This document shows, piece by piece, positions 6,693-13,229 of a stretch of DNA of 13,229 nucleotides (position 1 is its first letter; every line of letters begins with the position of its first letter). Below the pieces are notes generated by a model, which was given only the letters and a program-made list of their open reading frames with translations, was not told the DNA's origin and did no database searches. Position numbers and translations under genes: made by a program. The stretch comes from JACCRE01 sp049790855 (lineage in GTDB: Bacteria; Planctomycetota; Planctomycetia; Planctomycetales; Planctomycetaceae): NCBI GenBank assembly GCA_049790855.1, contig JBAQZJ010000559.1, forward strand, positions 1-13,229. The letters run 5' to 3'.

Positions 6693-7952
6693 TCAGTACC
6701 GCAATCCGCCGCGGAAGATGAACGCCGTCCCGACATCGAAGCCGGGAGCGGCACCGTCGGCGTAGCTGACGCTGCGGTCGAACACCCAGCCGGCTTCGAG
6801 AAACGTGTCGCCCCAGCCCTGTTCCTTGCGTGCCCCGAACAGAAATCGCCAGTCCTCCATCTCGAGCTGGTTCTGTCGACCTTCCGGAACTTCGACCTCG
6901 TAAGCCTCGACGTTGTACTCGGCGCGGGCATAGACCCAGGTCGGCTTGCCCCACATGTGACCGGCGAAGTAGCTGATTCGCGGGTCGGGAAACACGAGCC
7001 GCAGTTCCCAGCGATCGTTGGGCAGCCAGATCACGCCGGCGTAAGGCAGCATGCGGTCGTCGACGCGATCCCAGTACATGGCCCCCAAGGCGACCGTCAG
7101 CGTCGGGCTGGCTTTGAAGAAGCCGACGACGCGGCCGTCGAAGTTGACCGAATCCATCGTCAGACTCTTCTCGAGATCGGTGTTGATCGACGGATTGAAT
7201 CCCGCCTCCCACGACCAACGCCCGCCGGGGTTCGTCCAGGCATACTCGAAGTCGCCGCCGAAGCGATACAAATCGTTCGGAAAACCGGGCAGGCCGCCCG
7301 GCGACTCCGGACCGTCGAACAACTTCACGCCGAACTGCGGCATAAACGTGAAGACATCGCCGGTGCCTGCCGGTCGCGACCACGGCATTTCGGCATCGAA
7401 CTCGAACACGCTCAGTTCGCCGTAGCCGCCGCTGGCATCGGCTGGCGCGATGTAACCGAAATCGAGCAACGGTTTCGGGCCGAACCGATAAGGCTTTGCG
7501 CCGTTGACCCCATATTGCAGAGCACCACCGCCGGGCACGGCCGCGCCGGGAACCGACATCGGCGGCGTGACGAACGGGTCATACGGAGACGGACCGACCG
7601 GCGAGCCGTATCCGCCGGGAGGGACGACCGGGGCGCCGAATTCCGGCGGAGTGCCGGGCATCGTCATGCCGGGCGCCGGATAACTGGGCGTATAGGGATA
7701 TTGCGGCGGAACCCCGCCGCCGACACCGCCGGGCGGAGGTAGTTCGTCGTAGTACGGCGAATCGAGCGACTGAGCGCGGACGACGACCTCGTTCCAGTCC
7801 GACGCCGGCGCCAGAAACGGATCGGCTTCGCGCGGAATCTTTGCGACGGTGTGCCGGCCTTGCGAGCTGGTGAAGTCACTCGTCCGATCGACCGATGCGG
7901 CTGCCTCCGGCGATGCCGCGAGCAGTGTAAGCAGAACCAGCGTAACTTCCAC
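6693..7952 (-). CDS. Exported outer-membrane beta-barrel-like protein with Pro/Gly-rich linker
   Basis: 419 residues from the proposed GTG at 7952. A hydrophobic stretch (TLVLLTLLAAS, 4-14) ending EAAA-S at 16-20 looks like a signal peptide. Residues 71-143 are rich in Pro, Gly and Tyr, a disordered linker. From about 155 the chain alternates polar and aromatic/hydrophobic residues in strand-like blocks (for example WSWEAGFNPSINTD, VGFFKASPTLTVALGAMYW, RWELRLVFPDPRISYF) and ends FIFRGGLRY, an aromatic terminal strand like the Bam-recognised signature of outer-membrane barrels. It may belong to the DUF6268-like barrels, which I cannot verify. The open frame continues upstream to an ATG at 8123, but a good promoter (8007-8035) lies inside that extension and AGGG sits eight bases before the GTG. 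An oddity is that the short n-region has Glu and no basic residue, so the exact start is uncertain. Confidence 0.72.
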   Translation of the reverse strand: MEVTLVLLTLLAASPEAAASVDRTSDFTSSQGRHTVAKIPREADPFLAPASDWNEVVVRAQSLDSPYYDELPPPGGVGGGVPPQYPYTPSYPAPGMTMPGTPPEFGAPVVPPGGYGSPVGPSPYDPFVTPPMSVPGAAVPGGGALQYGVNGAKPYRFGPKPLLDFGYIAPADASGGYGELSVFEFDAEMPWSRPAGTGDVFTFMPQFGVKLFDGPESPGGLPGFPNDLYRFGGDFEYAWTNPGGRWSWEAGFNPSINTDLEKSLTMDSVNFDGRVVGFFKASPTLTVALGAMYWDRVDDRMLPYAGVIWLPNDRWELRLVFPDPRISYFAGHMWGKPTWVYARAEYNVEAYEVEVPEGRQNQLEMEDWRFLFGARKEQGWGDTFLEAGWVFDRSVSYADGAAPGFDVGTAFIFRGGLRY

Positions 7953-8006
7953 GATCCAACCCTGACTGATGCGACGGCGGTCGGCCTGCAGGCACAGCGG
8001 CGGCGG

Positions 8007-8035
8007 ATTCTGAAATGTTTTCAAAAATCGGTCAA
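8007..8035 (-). promoter_or_regulatory. Putative sigma-70 promoter of the beta-barrel gene
   Basis: On the minus strand TTGACC (8035-8030) and CAGAAT (8012-8007) are spaced by exactly 17 bp, matching consensus at five and four of six positions. The spacer is AT-rich. Transcription would start near 8000, giving a leader of about 48 nt before GTG 7952. This is the main argument against the longer reading from 8123. Confidence 0.5.
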
Positions 8036-8218
8036 CCGCGATCCTTTGGCTCAAGCCCGAGCGTGTTGCGGTCGACACGGCGATGCCCGAAACGGCGATC
8101 GGGCGAAACACGCAACGCCGCAACCTTCCTGCATGTTATTGGTTACGACACGACCACGTCCCTGGCTCGCCGTCCCCGCCAGCGTGTCGTCGTCACCGGC
8201 TCGCGTCGCGGAAGAATG

Positions 8219-8246
8219 TTGCACCTCGAGTTCGTGCCTATACGAT
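8219..8246 (+). promoter_or_regulatory. Weak promoter candidate for gpsA
   Basis: TTGCAC (8219-8224) and TACGAT (8241-8246) lie 16 bp apart, with a TG four bases before the -10. The -35 has only TTG in common with consensus. A start near 8253 would leave a leader of about 70 nt. Confidence 0.25.
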
Positions 8247-8321
8247 GGTGCGTTGTCGGGGTTGATCCGCCCGGACATTGCACCGCAGGTCTCGCGAATC
8301 TCATTTCCAAGCCAGTGCGCC

Positions 8322-9335
8322 ATGCCCGAGCAAATCGCAGTCTTCGGCGGCGGAGCCTTCGGAACGGCATGCGCCGTCCTGCTCTCCAGTCAGGCCGGGC
8401 ACCAGGTTCACTTATGGGTTCGGCGTTCCGACGAAGCCGCCGAGATCGCGGCACTTCGCGAGAACCGGCGGCTGCTGCCGGGCGTCATGCTGCCCGACCT
8501 CGTCACCGTCACCGCCGACCCGGCGTGGGCGGCCCGCGACGCGACACTCGCCGTGCTGGCGATTCCGTCGAAGTTCCTTCGCGAGGCCTTGCCGCAACTC
8601 TGCGGGCTGCTGGCCCCAAGCGTGCCGGTCGTCAGCGGCGTGAAAGGCATCGAGCCGGAAGGTTTCAAACGTCCCAGCGAAGTGATCGCCGAATATCTCG
8701 GCAATCACCCCGTCGTCGCGCTCGGCGGCCCCTGCCATGCCGAAGAGTTCGTCCGTCGTCTGCCGACGAGCGTCGTCGCGGCCGGCCCCGAGCAAGTCGC
8801 GCGTCGCGTGCAGGACGCCTTTTCGACCGATCGCTTCAGGGTTTACACGAACCGCGACGTCATCGGCGTCGAGCTTGCCGGGGCACTCAAGAACGTCGTC
8901 GGCATCGCCGCGGGCATCTGCGACGGCCTCGGGTACGGCGACAACGCCAAAAGCGCCTTGCTGACCCGCGCGATCGTCGAAATGACCCGCTTCGGCGAAG
9001 CCTGCGGAGCCGAGGCGGCGACCTTCGCCGGCCTCGCGGGCATCGGCGACCTGATCACGACCTGCGTCAGCCCCTACGGCCGCAATCGCCGCGTAGGAGA
9101 GCGCCTCGGCCGCGGCGAGACGCTCGAAGAGATTCTCGCCGACATGCCCGCCGTCGCCGAAGGCGTGACGACCGCCCGCAGCGTCGACGCCCTCGCCCTC
9201 AAGCAGGGCATCGACATGCCGATCACCCGCGAAGTCACCGCGGTGCTGTTCGAGGGCAAACGTCCGGAAGAGGCGACCGACGCCCTGATGCTGCGACCGC
9301 CGAAGGCGGAAGGAACCTCGGCCAGCGACGGCTAA
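8322..9335 (+). CDS. gpsA: Glycerol-3-phosphate dehydrogenase [NAD(P)+]
   Basis: 337 residues, the standard GpsA length. The N-terminal Rossmann domain begins IAVFGGGAFGTA with GxGxxG at 9-14. SGVKGIE (105-111), ALGGPCHAEEF (133-143), ELAGALKNVVGIAAG (184-198, catalytic Lys190), GLAGIGDLITTC (237-248) and GRNRRVGE (253-260) are the family blocks; GGPCHAEE replaces the common SGPSFAxE. It reduces dihydroxyacetone phosphate to sn-glycerol-3-phosphate in the cytoplasm, the first step of phospholipid synthesis. The ATG at 8322 is chosen because the Rossmann motif must begin within a few residues; the frame is open far upstream but that extension is not protein-like. No clear Shine-Dalgarno sequence. 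It is convergent with the DUF1559 gene with only 33 bp between stops. Confidence 0.97.
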   Translation: MPEQIAVFGGGAFGTACAVLLSSQAGHQVHLWVRRSDEAAEIAALRENRRLLPGVMLPDLVTVTADPAWAARDATLAVLAIPSKFLREALPQLCGLLAPSVPVVSGVKGIEPEGFKRPSEVIAEYLGNHPVVALGGPCHAEEFVRRLPTSVVAAGPEQVARRVQDAFSTDRFRVYTNRDVIGVELAGALKNVVGIAAGICDGLGYGDNAKSALLTRAIVEMTRFGEACGAEAATFAGLAGIGDLITTCVSPYGRNRRVGERLGRGETLEEILADMPAVAEGVTTARSVDALALKQGIDMPITREVTAVLFEGKRPEEATDALMLRPPKAEGTSASDG

Positions 9336-9368
9336 CGGAACGATGCGGACGCTGCTACGGCGAGATCG

Positions 9369-10316
9369 TTAATGGAAATTGATGATTTGCCCGTCCCGAC
9401 GATTTCCGAGCCGCCGATGCATCTCGGCGTCGATCGAATAACTGATGGAGCGAACCGAGCCGTCGCACAAGGCCATCTGGCAGGCGCCGGCGTGGGCGCT
9501 GCCGAACGATCGCGGACTGAAAAACCAGTTGTCTCGTTGGGGTGTGTCGACGACCCAGCGCGTCAAATCCCAGTCGATCCCGCTGTAAAGGCTCTGATCG
9601 TAAGCCGTGTCCTCGTTCGTGTCGTACCCTTGCACGCCCACGTACTTTTCGCCGAGAAGGTACGTGTTCGACAAGCCGTCTGTGATCTGCGCATAGCGAA
9701 CCTCGCTGCGTTGAAAGCAGACGCCCGTCACCTGCGACGTGTCCCGCCATCCCGTGTAGGTGTCGACGTCGTCGTAGCCGACGGGGCCGCCGCGGGTGTC
9801 GGTCACGAAGTCGCCTTCGCAGCAGGCGTAATCCGTCTTGGCGACCAACGGCAGCCAGGCGGCGTTGTAAGGCGTGTTGAGCGATGCGTCTCCCGCCAGG
9901 CCGAGACGCGGGGCCGGACGGGTGGGGCAGCGAAAGACCGCCAGCGGCGTCTCGGTCATGTAGCCGAGGCTCAGCTGCTTTTGCGGCTCCGGCTCGCCGC
10001 GCCCCTGTTCGCGAAGATTCTCTTGTTCGATGAACGCGAGCAGATTGTAGGCCCAGCCGCCGGGCTGTCGCTTGCCGGCGCCGCGGTCGGGATCGCCGAC
10101 CCAGCGATAACCCCAGCCGTTCGTCGGCAGGTGGCCGTGAACCAGCTCATGGTTGGTTGCGGCGAGCGCCAGTTGCCGCAGGTTGTTGCGGCATTGCGTC
10201 CGCCGGGCCGCCTCGCGGGCGTTTTGCACGGCGGGCAACAGCAGCCCGATCAGCAGGGAGATCACGCCGATCACGACAAGCAATTCGACGAGCGTGAAAC
10301 CTTTGCGAACGGGCAT
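9369..10316 (-). CDS. DUF1559 protein with type IV pilin-like N-terminus
   Basis: 315 residues. The start MPVRKGFTLVELLVVIGVIS carries a prepilin peptidase/N-methylation site: cleavage after Gly6, Phe7 as first mature residue and Glu11 as Glu5. A hydrophobic helix and then LLLPAVQNAREAARRTQCRN with NLRQLALAATNHE follow. Near the end, HAGACQMALCDG (275-286) is the H-x9-DG motif of DUF1559. The family is hugely expanded in planctomycetes and is probably part of pseudopilin-like surface or secretion structures; the exact role is unknown. GGGGAG lies eight bases before the ATG at 10316. It is the last gene of a three-gene operon, 18 bp after the upstream gene. Six cysteines in the body could form disulfides. 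Confidence 0.93.
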   Translation of the reverse strand: MPVRKGFTLVELLVVIGVISLLIGLLLPAVQNAREAARRTQCRNNLRQLALAATNHELVHGHLPTNGWGYRWVGDPDRGAGKRQPGGWAYNLLAFIEQENLREQGRGEPEPQKQLSLGYMTETPLAVFRCPTRPAPRLGLAGDASLNTPYNAAWLPLVAKTDYACCEGDFVTDTRGGPVGYDDVDTYTGWRDTSQVTGVCFQRSEVRYAQITDGLSNTYLLGEKYVGVQGYDTNEDTAYDQSLYSGIDWDLTRWVVDTPQRDNWFFSPRSFGSAHAGACQMALCDGSVRSISYSIDAEMHRRLGNRRDGQIINFH

Positions 10317-10334
10317 GACGAACTCTCCCCGCGG

Positions 10335-11444
10335 TCAGCCGCCGAACCGTCTCTCGTACGCATACTTCGCGAACAGGGTCGCCGCGACGACGAGAATGAA
10401 GATACCAAACAGCATAAACATCCCTTCCCAGTCGAAGGGCGGTTCCTTGTAGGCGTCCCGTTCCTCGATCGCCGCGTGCGCCAACCGCACTGCCTCTGCC
10501 GAAATGCCCACCGCTTTTTCGCCGTCCCAATCCAGTCCGCGCGGCAGCCCTTCGGATCGGTCCACAATCAGCCGGCCGACTTCCAGATTCAGCCCCTTCA
10601 ACGTGAATTCGTCGGGGTCGATCGGTCTGTTGAATTCGGCTTCCTTGACGGTGACGGTGTCCCGATAAAACAGCTTGCCGTCGTCGACCATGGTCGTCAC
10701 TGTTTCCGTGGGATACCAGATCCCTCCATCGGGGTACTGCTTCAGCTTCGACCGGACTTCCACGGCGTGCTCGACACCCTCGATGGTAAAATTTTCGACG
10801 GCGCGAATCAGTCCGTGACCCTGATCGGGAGCAATCCAGACGGAGGCTTTCCAGACGGCCTCGAAGCCGGCACGGGAATAGTCGATCCGTCGGGCCGGTA
10901 CGCCGTCCACTTCGTCCTGCGTGACCGCCGTGGGAAGGCGATTTGTCCGATTCAACAGCCGCCCCAGGCCGTCTTCGGCGAGACTCGACGGCGGGTTCAC
11001 GCTCATTCCCAGCGTCTGCGGCAGGAAGAGATTGTGATGCTCCTGAACGCTCTCCTGCACATATTCGCTCTGTGGAGCGACCAGAACGCTCATGTCGCGC
11101 TGGGGATCCCAGATAAACTTTTCTCCTTGCAGGATTCGCCAGTTCAACGGTCCCCACTTGCCCTTGGGCCGCTTCCCGTGCTGCCCGTGCTTGAGAGAAT
11201 GACCGTCGAAGATGATCACGTACTCGAAAGTCGTGTCGATCGCGAATCGACCGTTCTCGTCCTGCTCCTCCGAGACATGAATTAACGTCACCTTGCCCGA
11301 GTCGAACCTGTCGCGGCGATAATCGAGCGCCTGTTGCTCCAGGCGGCGGGCCGTATCCTGCACGTCCGCGGCGAAGGCATCGCTCGCGGAGAACAGCGGC
11401 GCGATCAGAGCCAGGGCGAGCGTGAAGCCGCTGCGGGTTCGCAT
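10335..11444 (-). CDS. Exported, C-terminally anchored protein, possibly LolA-like (paralogue A)
   Basis: 369 residues. MRTRSGFTLALALIAPLFSA ending AFA-AD is a typical signal peptide. The body begins with a helix (RRLEQQALDYRR) and has strand-rich segments: VIIFDGHSLKHG, KFIWDPQRDMSVLV, SVWIAPDQGHGLIRAVE, EVRSKLKQYP and PIDPDEFTLKGLNLEVG. This order (leading helix, 'FDG', 'VWIAP', ending 'FTL..L.L..G') resembles LolA-like lipoprotein-binding folds, but that is inference. A conserved WDGEKAVGISAE follows, then one membrane helix at about 341-360 (GMFMLFGIFILVVAATLF) and a short basic tail. The ATG at 11444 is preferred to one nine codons earlier because GGAGG sits five bases upstream and the earlier start would overlap the preceding gene. 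It is a tandem paralogue of the gene at 11461-12609. Function not recognised. Confidence 0.8.
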   Translation of the reverse strand: MRTRSGFTLALALIAPLFSASDAFAADVQDTARRLEQQALDYRRDRFDSGKVTLIHVSEEQDENGRFAIDTTFEYVIIFDGHSLKHGQHGKRPKGKWGPLNWRILQGEKFIWDPQRDMSVLVAPQSEYVQESVQEHHNLFLPQTLGMSVNPPSSLAEDGLGRLLNRTNRLPTAVTQDEVDGVPARRIDYSRAGFEAVWKASVWIAPDQGHGLIRAVENFTIEGVEHAVEVRSKLKQYPDGGIWYPTETVTTMVDDGKLFYRDTVTVKEAEFNRPIDPDEFTLKGLNLEVGRLIVDRSEGLPRGLDWDGEKAVGISAEAVRLAHAAIEERDAYKEPPFDWEGMFMLFGIFILVVAATLFAKYAYERRFGG

Positions 11445-11460
11445 GGCGCCCTCCGATCGT

Positions 11461-12609
11461 TCAACTTCCACGCCGACTTTCCACCGCGCGCCAGCCGAAC
11501 AACACCGCCGCCCCGACCAGCAACACGACGCCGCCGAACGTGAAAACGCCTCTCCAGTCCGTCGGCGGCGTCTGCCGGGTCCGCGACCGCTCGGCGGCCG
11601 CCTCCTGCAGGCGGACCGTCTCGGCCGAAATCCCGACCGCCTTCTCGCCGTCCCACTTTAGCCCTCGCGCCGGGCCTTCGGACCGGTCGATGATCCGTCG
11701 ACCGACAGCGAGGTCAAGCCCTTTGAGTGTGAACTCGTCCGGGTCGATCGGCATGTTGAACTCGGCCTCCTTCACCCGGACCGTCTCACGTGAATACACC
11801 TCACCATCGTCGATCTGACTGGTCACCGTCTCGACCGGATACCAGACATCGCCCTCCGGGTAGCGCTTCAGCTTCGACCGCACCTCCAGCGCGTGTTTCG
11901 TTGGTCCGAGGACGAAACGTTCCACAGCACGGATCATCCCGTCGCCTTGGCTTGGAGCGATCCAGACCGAGGCGCTCCAGTCCGAGACCTCGCCGAGAGG
12001 CGCGGTCAACTCGTAATCGATCCGCCAAGCCGGGATGTCGTCGACCTCGTCCTGCGTTACAGCCGTCGCTTGGCGGTCGGTCCGATTGAGTTGCCGCCCC
12101 AAGCCATCCCGTGCGAGATCGGATAAGCCGTTGACGCTCATCCCGAGGGCGCGTGGATGGAAGATGCCGAAATGCTCGCGGGAATTCTCGTAGTCGTCCT
12201 GTCCGCTGACGAGTACGGCCATGTCCCGCCGCGGATCCCAGATGTACTTCTCTTGGTCGATGAGTATTATCCAATTGGTGCTGCTCCACCTCGTCCCTGA
12301 GGGGTGTCGACCGCGCTGCCCTTGGCGGATTTTGTCCCCGTCGAAGACGATGCGATTCTCGTATTGAGATTTGGGGGCCAGGTTCCCTTGCTCATTCCGC
12401 GACTCAAAGGCGGAATGGAGAAGAACCCGGCCGCTGCGGAACATGTGCCGGCGATAGTCGAGCGCCAATTGTTCCAGCCGCTCGGCCTGCGAAAGCCGCT
12501 CGGCGGCTGATGATTCCTCATCGGCCGCTGCCCGTGATCGGTATTCAAAGGTCAGCAGAGCGAGTGCCGTCGCCAGCAATATCGCCCGGCAGATCATCAA
12601 ATTGCGCAT
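11461..12609 (-). CDS. Exported, C-terminally anchored protein, possibly LolA-like (paralogue B)
   Basis: 382 residues, first gene of the operon. The N-terminus (MICRAILLATALALLTFEYR, then RAAADEE) is a signal peptide, and the body aligns end to end with the downstream gene. Shared blocks include LALDYRR, ALGMSVN, TAVTQDEVD, VWIAP, EVRSKLK.YP, KEAEFN.PIDPDEFTLKGL and WDGEKAVGISAE. One membrane helix lies at about 354-373 (GVFTFGGVVLLVGAAVLF), followed by RAVESRRGS. Topology is therefore a periplasm-facing domain anchored by its C-terminus. A G-rich GGGGGTG lies just upstream of the ATG at 12609; an in-frame ATG four codons later is an alternative. Only 16 bp separate its stop from the next start. 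The function is unknown; divergence between copies suggests separate roles or a heteromeric partner pair. Confidence 0.8.
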   Translation of the reverse strand: MRNLMICRAILLATALALLTFEYRSRAAADEESSAAERLSQAERLEQLALDYRRHMFRSGRVLLHSAFESRNEQGNLAPKSQYENRIVFDGDKIRQGQRGRHPSGTRWSSTNWIILIDQEKYIWDPRRDMAVLVSGQDDYENSREHFGIFHPRALGMSVNGLSDLARDGLGRQLNRTDRQATAVTQDEVDDIPAWRIDYELTAPLGEVSDWSASVWIAPSQGDGMIRAVERFVLGPTKHALEVRSKLKRYPEGDVWYPVETVTSQIDDGEVYSRETVRVKEAEFNMPIDPDEFTLKGLDLAVGRRIIDRSEGPARGLKWDGEKAVGISAETVRLQEAAAERSRTRQTPPTDWRGVFTFGGVVLLVGAAVLFGWRAVESRRGS

Positions 12610-12676
12610 GGTTCACCCCCACGACGACTGAACGGGTTCTTCGGTTCAAAGATTCGGTCTTCTCGAGTGGGGAACC

Positions 12677-12701
12677 GCGAGGGTGGATACACCGCCCTCG
12701 C
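12677..12701 (-). terminator. Hairpin between the Cys-rich gene and the three-gene operon
   Basis: GCGAGGG (12677-12683) pairs with CCCTCGC (12695-12701), 7 bp around an 11-nt loop, 36 nt past the Cys-rich stop and 68 nt before the operon's first ATG. There is no U-tract in the minus direction. It could end the upstream message or sit in the operon leader. No good -35/-10 pair for the operon was found in 12610-12736. Confidence 0.35.
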
Positions 12702-12736
12702 TGATCGTCCTGCGTCATGCCCACGCTCAACCGTGT

Positions 12737-13107
12737 TCAACCTTCATGATGTCCCGTCGGGGGACCGTCATGCGGTTCCACACAAGCTTCGTAGATCCCT
12801 GGGTAAACAGTGCTGACGACCTCTTCCTGAGTCACTGGGTTGATGTAAGGGCTTTGAGGGTCGTAGATGCAAATGAACATCTGCCCCATCCATCTCCGAC
12901 TGCAATGATACGTCCTCGTACAGACGTGTTCGCAGCCGGGACACTTATAGTCCACACATCGCTGGCTCGACGTACCCCCGCCGATGCAGCGGCCAATCTC
13001 GGATTGCCGGATGACAGCGGTGCCACAACTCGTGGTGATTGGGTTGTAGGACGGGCACGGCGAGTACTCGCCGCATTTGTCGTCCGGTTGGACGGCCTTG
13101 ACCTTAA
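12737..13107 (-). pseudogene. Cysteine-rich protein, 5' part apparently lost to an IS insertion
   Basis: The minus-strand frame ending at 12737 has 122 codons up to the putative IS boundary and stays open to the window edge, with no ATG at a usable start. It carries 11 cysteines, including CGEYSPC, RCIGGGTSSQRC and KCPGCEHVCTRTYHC, then WMGQMFICIYDPQSPYINP and a His/Pro-rich end (GPPTGHHEG). The cluster C-x2-C-x3-C-x5-C could bind metal or form disulfides. Natural composition (Tyr, Ile, Cys, Asp) and more G/C at third codon positions than the competing plus-strand frame argue that this is the real frame. Third positions are less GC-rich than in neighbouring genes, which may hint at foreign origin. 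If the IS call is right, the promoter-proximal part (presumably a signal peptide) is gone. A GTG at 12955 could give a 72-residue product. I do not recognise the family. Confidence 0.5.
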
Positions 13108-13229
13108 CAGCCTGTTGAAAAACGGCATCCCCGGCGCTATGTTCCGGCGGTTGGTCGTGGGGATGGTCTGAGGAGAAGCTATGGGCTTGGGACGCAGGAA
13201 GCGGGAGCGGCAGGTCGAGTTCTGGGTGG
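13108..13229 (+). mobile_element. Left end of an insertion sequence, IS1182-like, cut by the window edge
   Basis: CAGCCTGTTGAAAAACGGC begins at 13108 and resembles the terminal inverted repeats (CTGTTGAAAAA type) I associate with IS1182-like and related elements. About 70 bp later a transposase-like reading frame starts (13181) with a good ribosome binding site, the normal spacing for an IS left end. TTAA at 13104-13107 directly before it could be one copy of a target duplication. The right end and second repeat lie outside, so the boundary is inference. Confidence 0.45.
13181..13229 (+). CDS. Transposase, N-terminal fragment (IS1182-like)
   Basis: Only 16 complete codons are inside the window: MGLGRRKRERQVEFWV. 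AGGAG five bases before the ATG at 13181 is a good ribosome binding site. The basic start followed by Q-x-E-x-W-V resembles the N-termini I know from IS1182-type transposases (pattern M..G.R.R..Q...WV, usually continuing into 'LP.SPGHPFY..LN'), but 16 residues are too few for certainty. No DDE residues are visible. The gene would run to the right, away from the Cys-rich gene it seems to have interrupted. Confidence 0.45.
   Translation, partial: MGLGRRKRERQVEFWV

Larger units (their letters stand above)
7953..8321. other. Divergent intergenic region between the beta-barrel gene and gpsA
   Basis: 369 bp. It holds the minus-strand promoter at 8007-8035, a weaker plus-strand candidate at 8219-8246, and an inverted repeat GCCCGA-N8-TCGGGC at 8085-8104 between them. 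Both neighbouring frames run through it, but neither extension has the composition of a protein or a ribosome binding site. Confidence 0.5.

Noticed and set aside
8062..8116. Nested inverted repeats (GTTGCG/CGCAAC and GCCCGA/TCGGGC) before gpsA as a riboswitch
   Set aside because: Stems are short and unevenly spaced, match no riboswitch I know, and lie upstream of the likely transcription start.
7851..8321. N-terminal extension of gpsA by 157 codons
   Set aside because: The Rossmann GxGxxG must lie at the N-terminus in GpsA; the extension has no domain and overlaps the beta-barrel gene and its promoter.
9372..11285. 637-codon plus-strand frame opposite the DUF1559 and paralogue A genes
   Set aside because: It is the antisense of two well-supported genes and spans their intergenic gap. 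Long antisense frames are common in GC-rich DNA.
11385..11444. GFTLALAL at the start of paralogue A as a pilin signal
   Set aside because: Looks like GFTLVE but lacks the Glu at position 5 and ends in an ordinary AFA-AD signal peptidase site.
12683..13171. 162-codon plus-strand frame over the Cys-rich gene
   Set aside because: Lower G/C at third positions than the opposing frame, no ribosome binding site, no recognisable motif; it also crosses the putative IS end. The minus frame has a regular Cys pattern.
1..13229. CRISPR arrays, tRNA or rRNA genes
   Set aside because: No spaced short direct repeats and no TTCGA-type T-arm with matching acceptor stem or rRNA core sequence were seen; the only tandem repeat is the coding 156-bp array.

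Overview
The window (13,229 bp, visibly GC-rich) reads as a chromosomal segment of a planctomycete. Four independent markers support this: an extracellular protein with an N-terminal LEPRMLL motif followed by repeats and a zinc-protease motif; a DUF1559 pseudopilin-like protein (GFTLVE start, H-x9-DG near the C-terminus); a small basic protein of the kind restricted to the Planctomycetes-Verrucomicrobia-Chlamydiae group; and few strong Shine-Dalgarno sequences outside the tightly packed operon.

Layout, left to right. (1) 1-1235, +: 3' part of an SGNH-hydrolase-like gene, open at the left edge, probably a surface-sugar acyl-modification protein. (2) 1236-1858: a 620-bp gene-free stretch with a terminator-like hairpin and two abutting palindromes. 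(3) 1859-4339, +: a large secreted LEPR-motif protein with seven propeller-like repeats, five exact-period 52-residue FG-GAP/VCBS-like repeats and a C-terminal HEMGHVLGHEH metallopeptidase motif. (4) 4622-5077, -: nrdR, the ribonucleotide reductase repressor, divergent from (5) 5505-5735, +: the PVC small basic protein with a lysine-rich tail. (6) 5853-6596, -: a GlmU-type uridylyltransferase domain without the acetyltransferase half, converging on gene 5 across a strong hairpin. (7) 6693-7952, -: an outer-membrane beta-barrel-like protein with a Pro/Gly-rich linker, divergent from (8) 8322-9335, +: gpsA. (9) 9369-12609, -: a compact three-gene operon, transcribed right to left, of two paralogous exported, C-terminally membrane-anchored proteins followed by a DUF1559 pseudopilin-like protein. 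(10) 12737-13107, -: a cysteine-rich protein whose 5' part is replaced by what looks like the left end of an insertion sequence; the first 16 codons of its transposase (IS1182-like) run off the right edge.

How the parts relate: nrdR, gpsA and the GlmU-like gene are housekeeping (dNTP supply, phospholipid and cell-wall/UDP-sugar precursors). The rest is largely cell-envelope or extracellular: SGNH protein, LEPR-motif protein, beta-barrel, the paralogue/pseudopilin operon and the Cys-rich protein. The least understood unit is the paralogue-paralogue-DUF1559 operon, followed by the IS-interrupted Cys-rich gene. I saw no CRISPR array, rRNA or tRNA gene.
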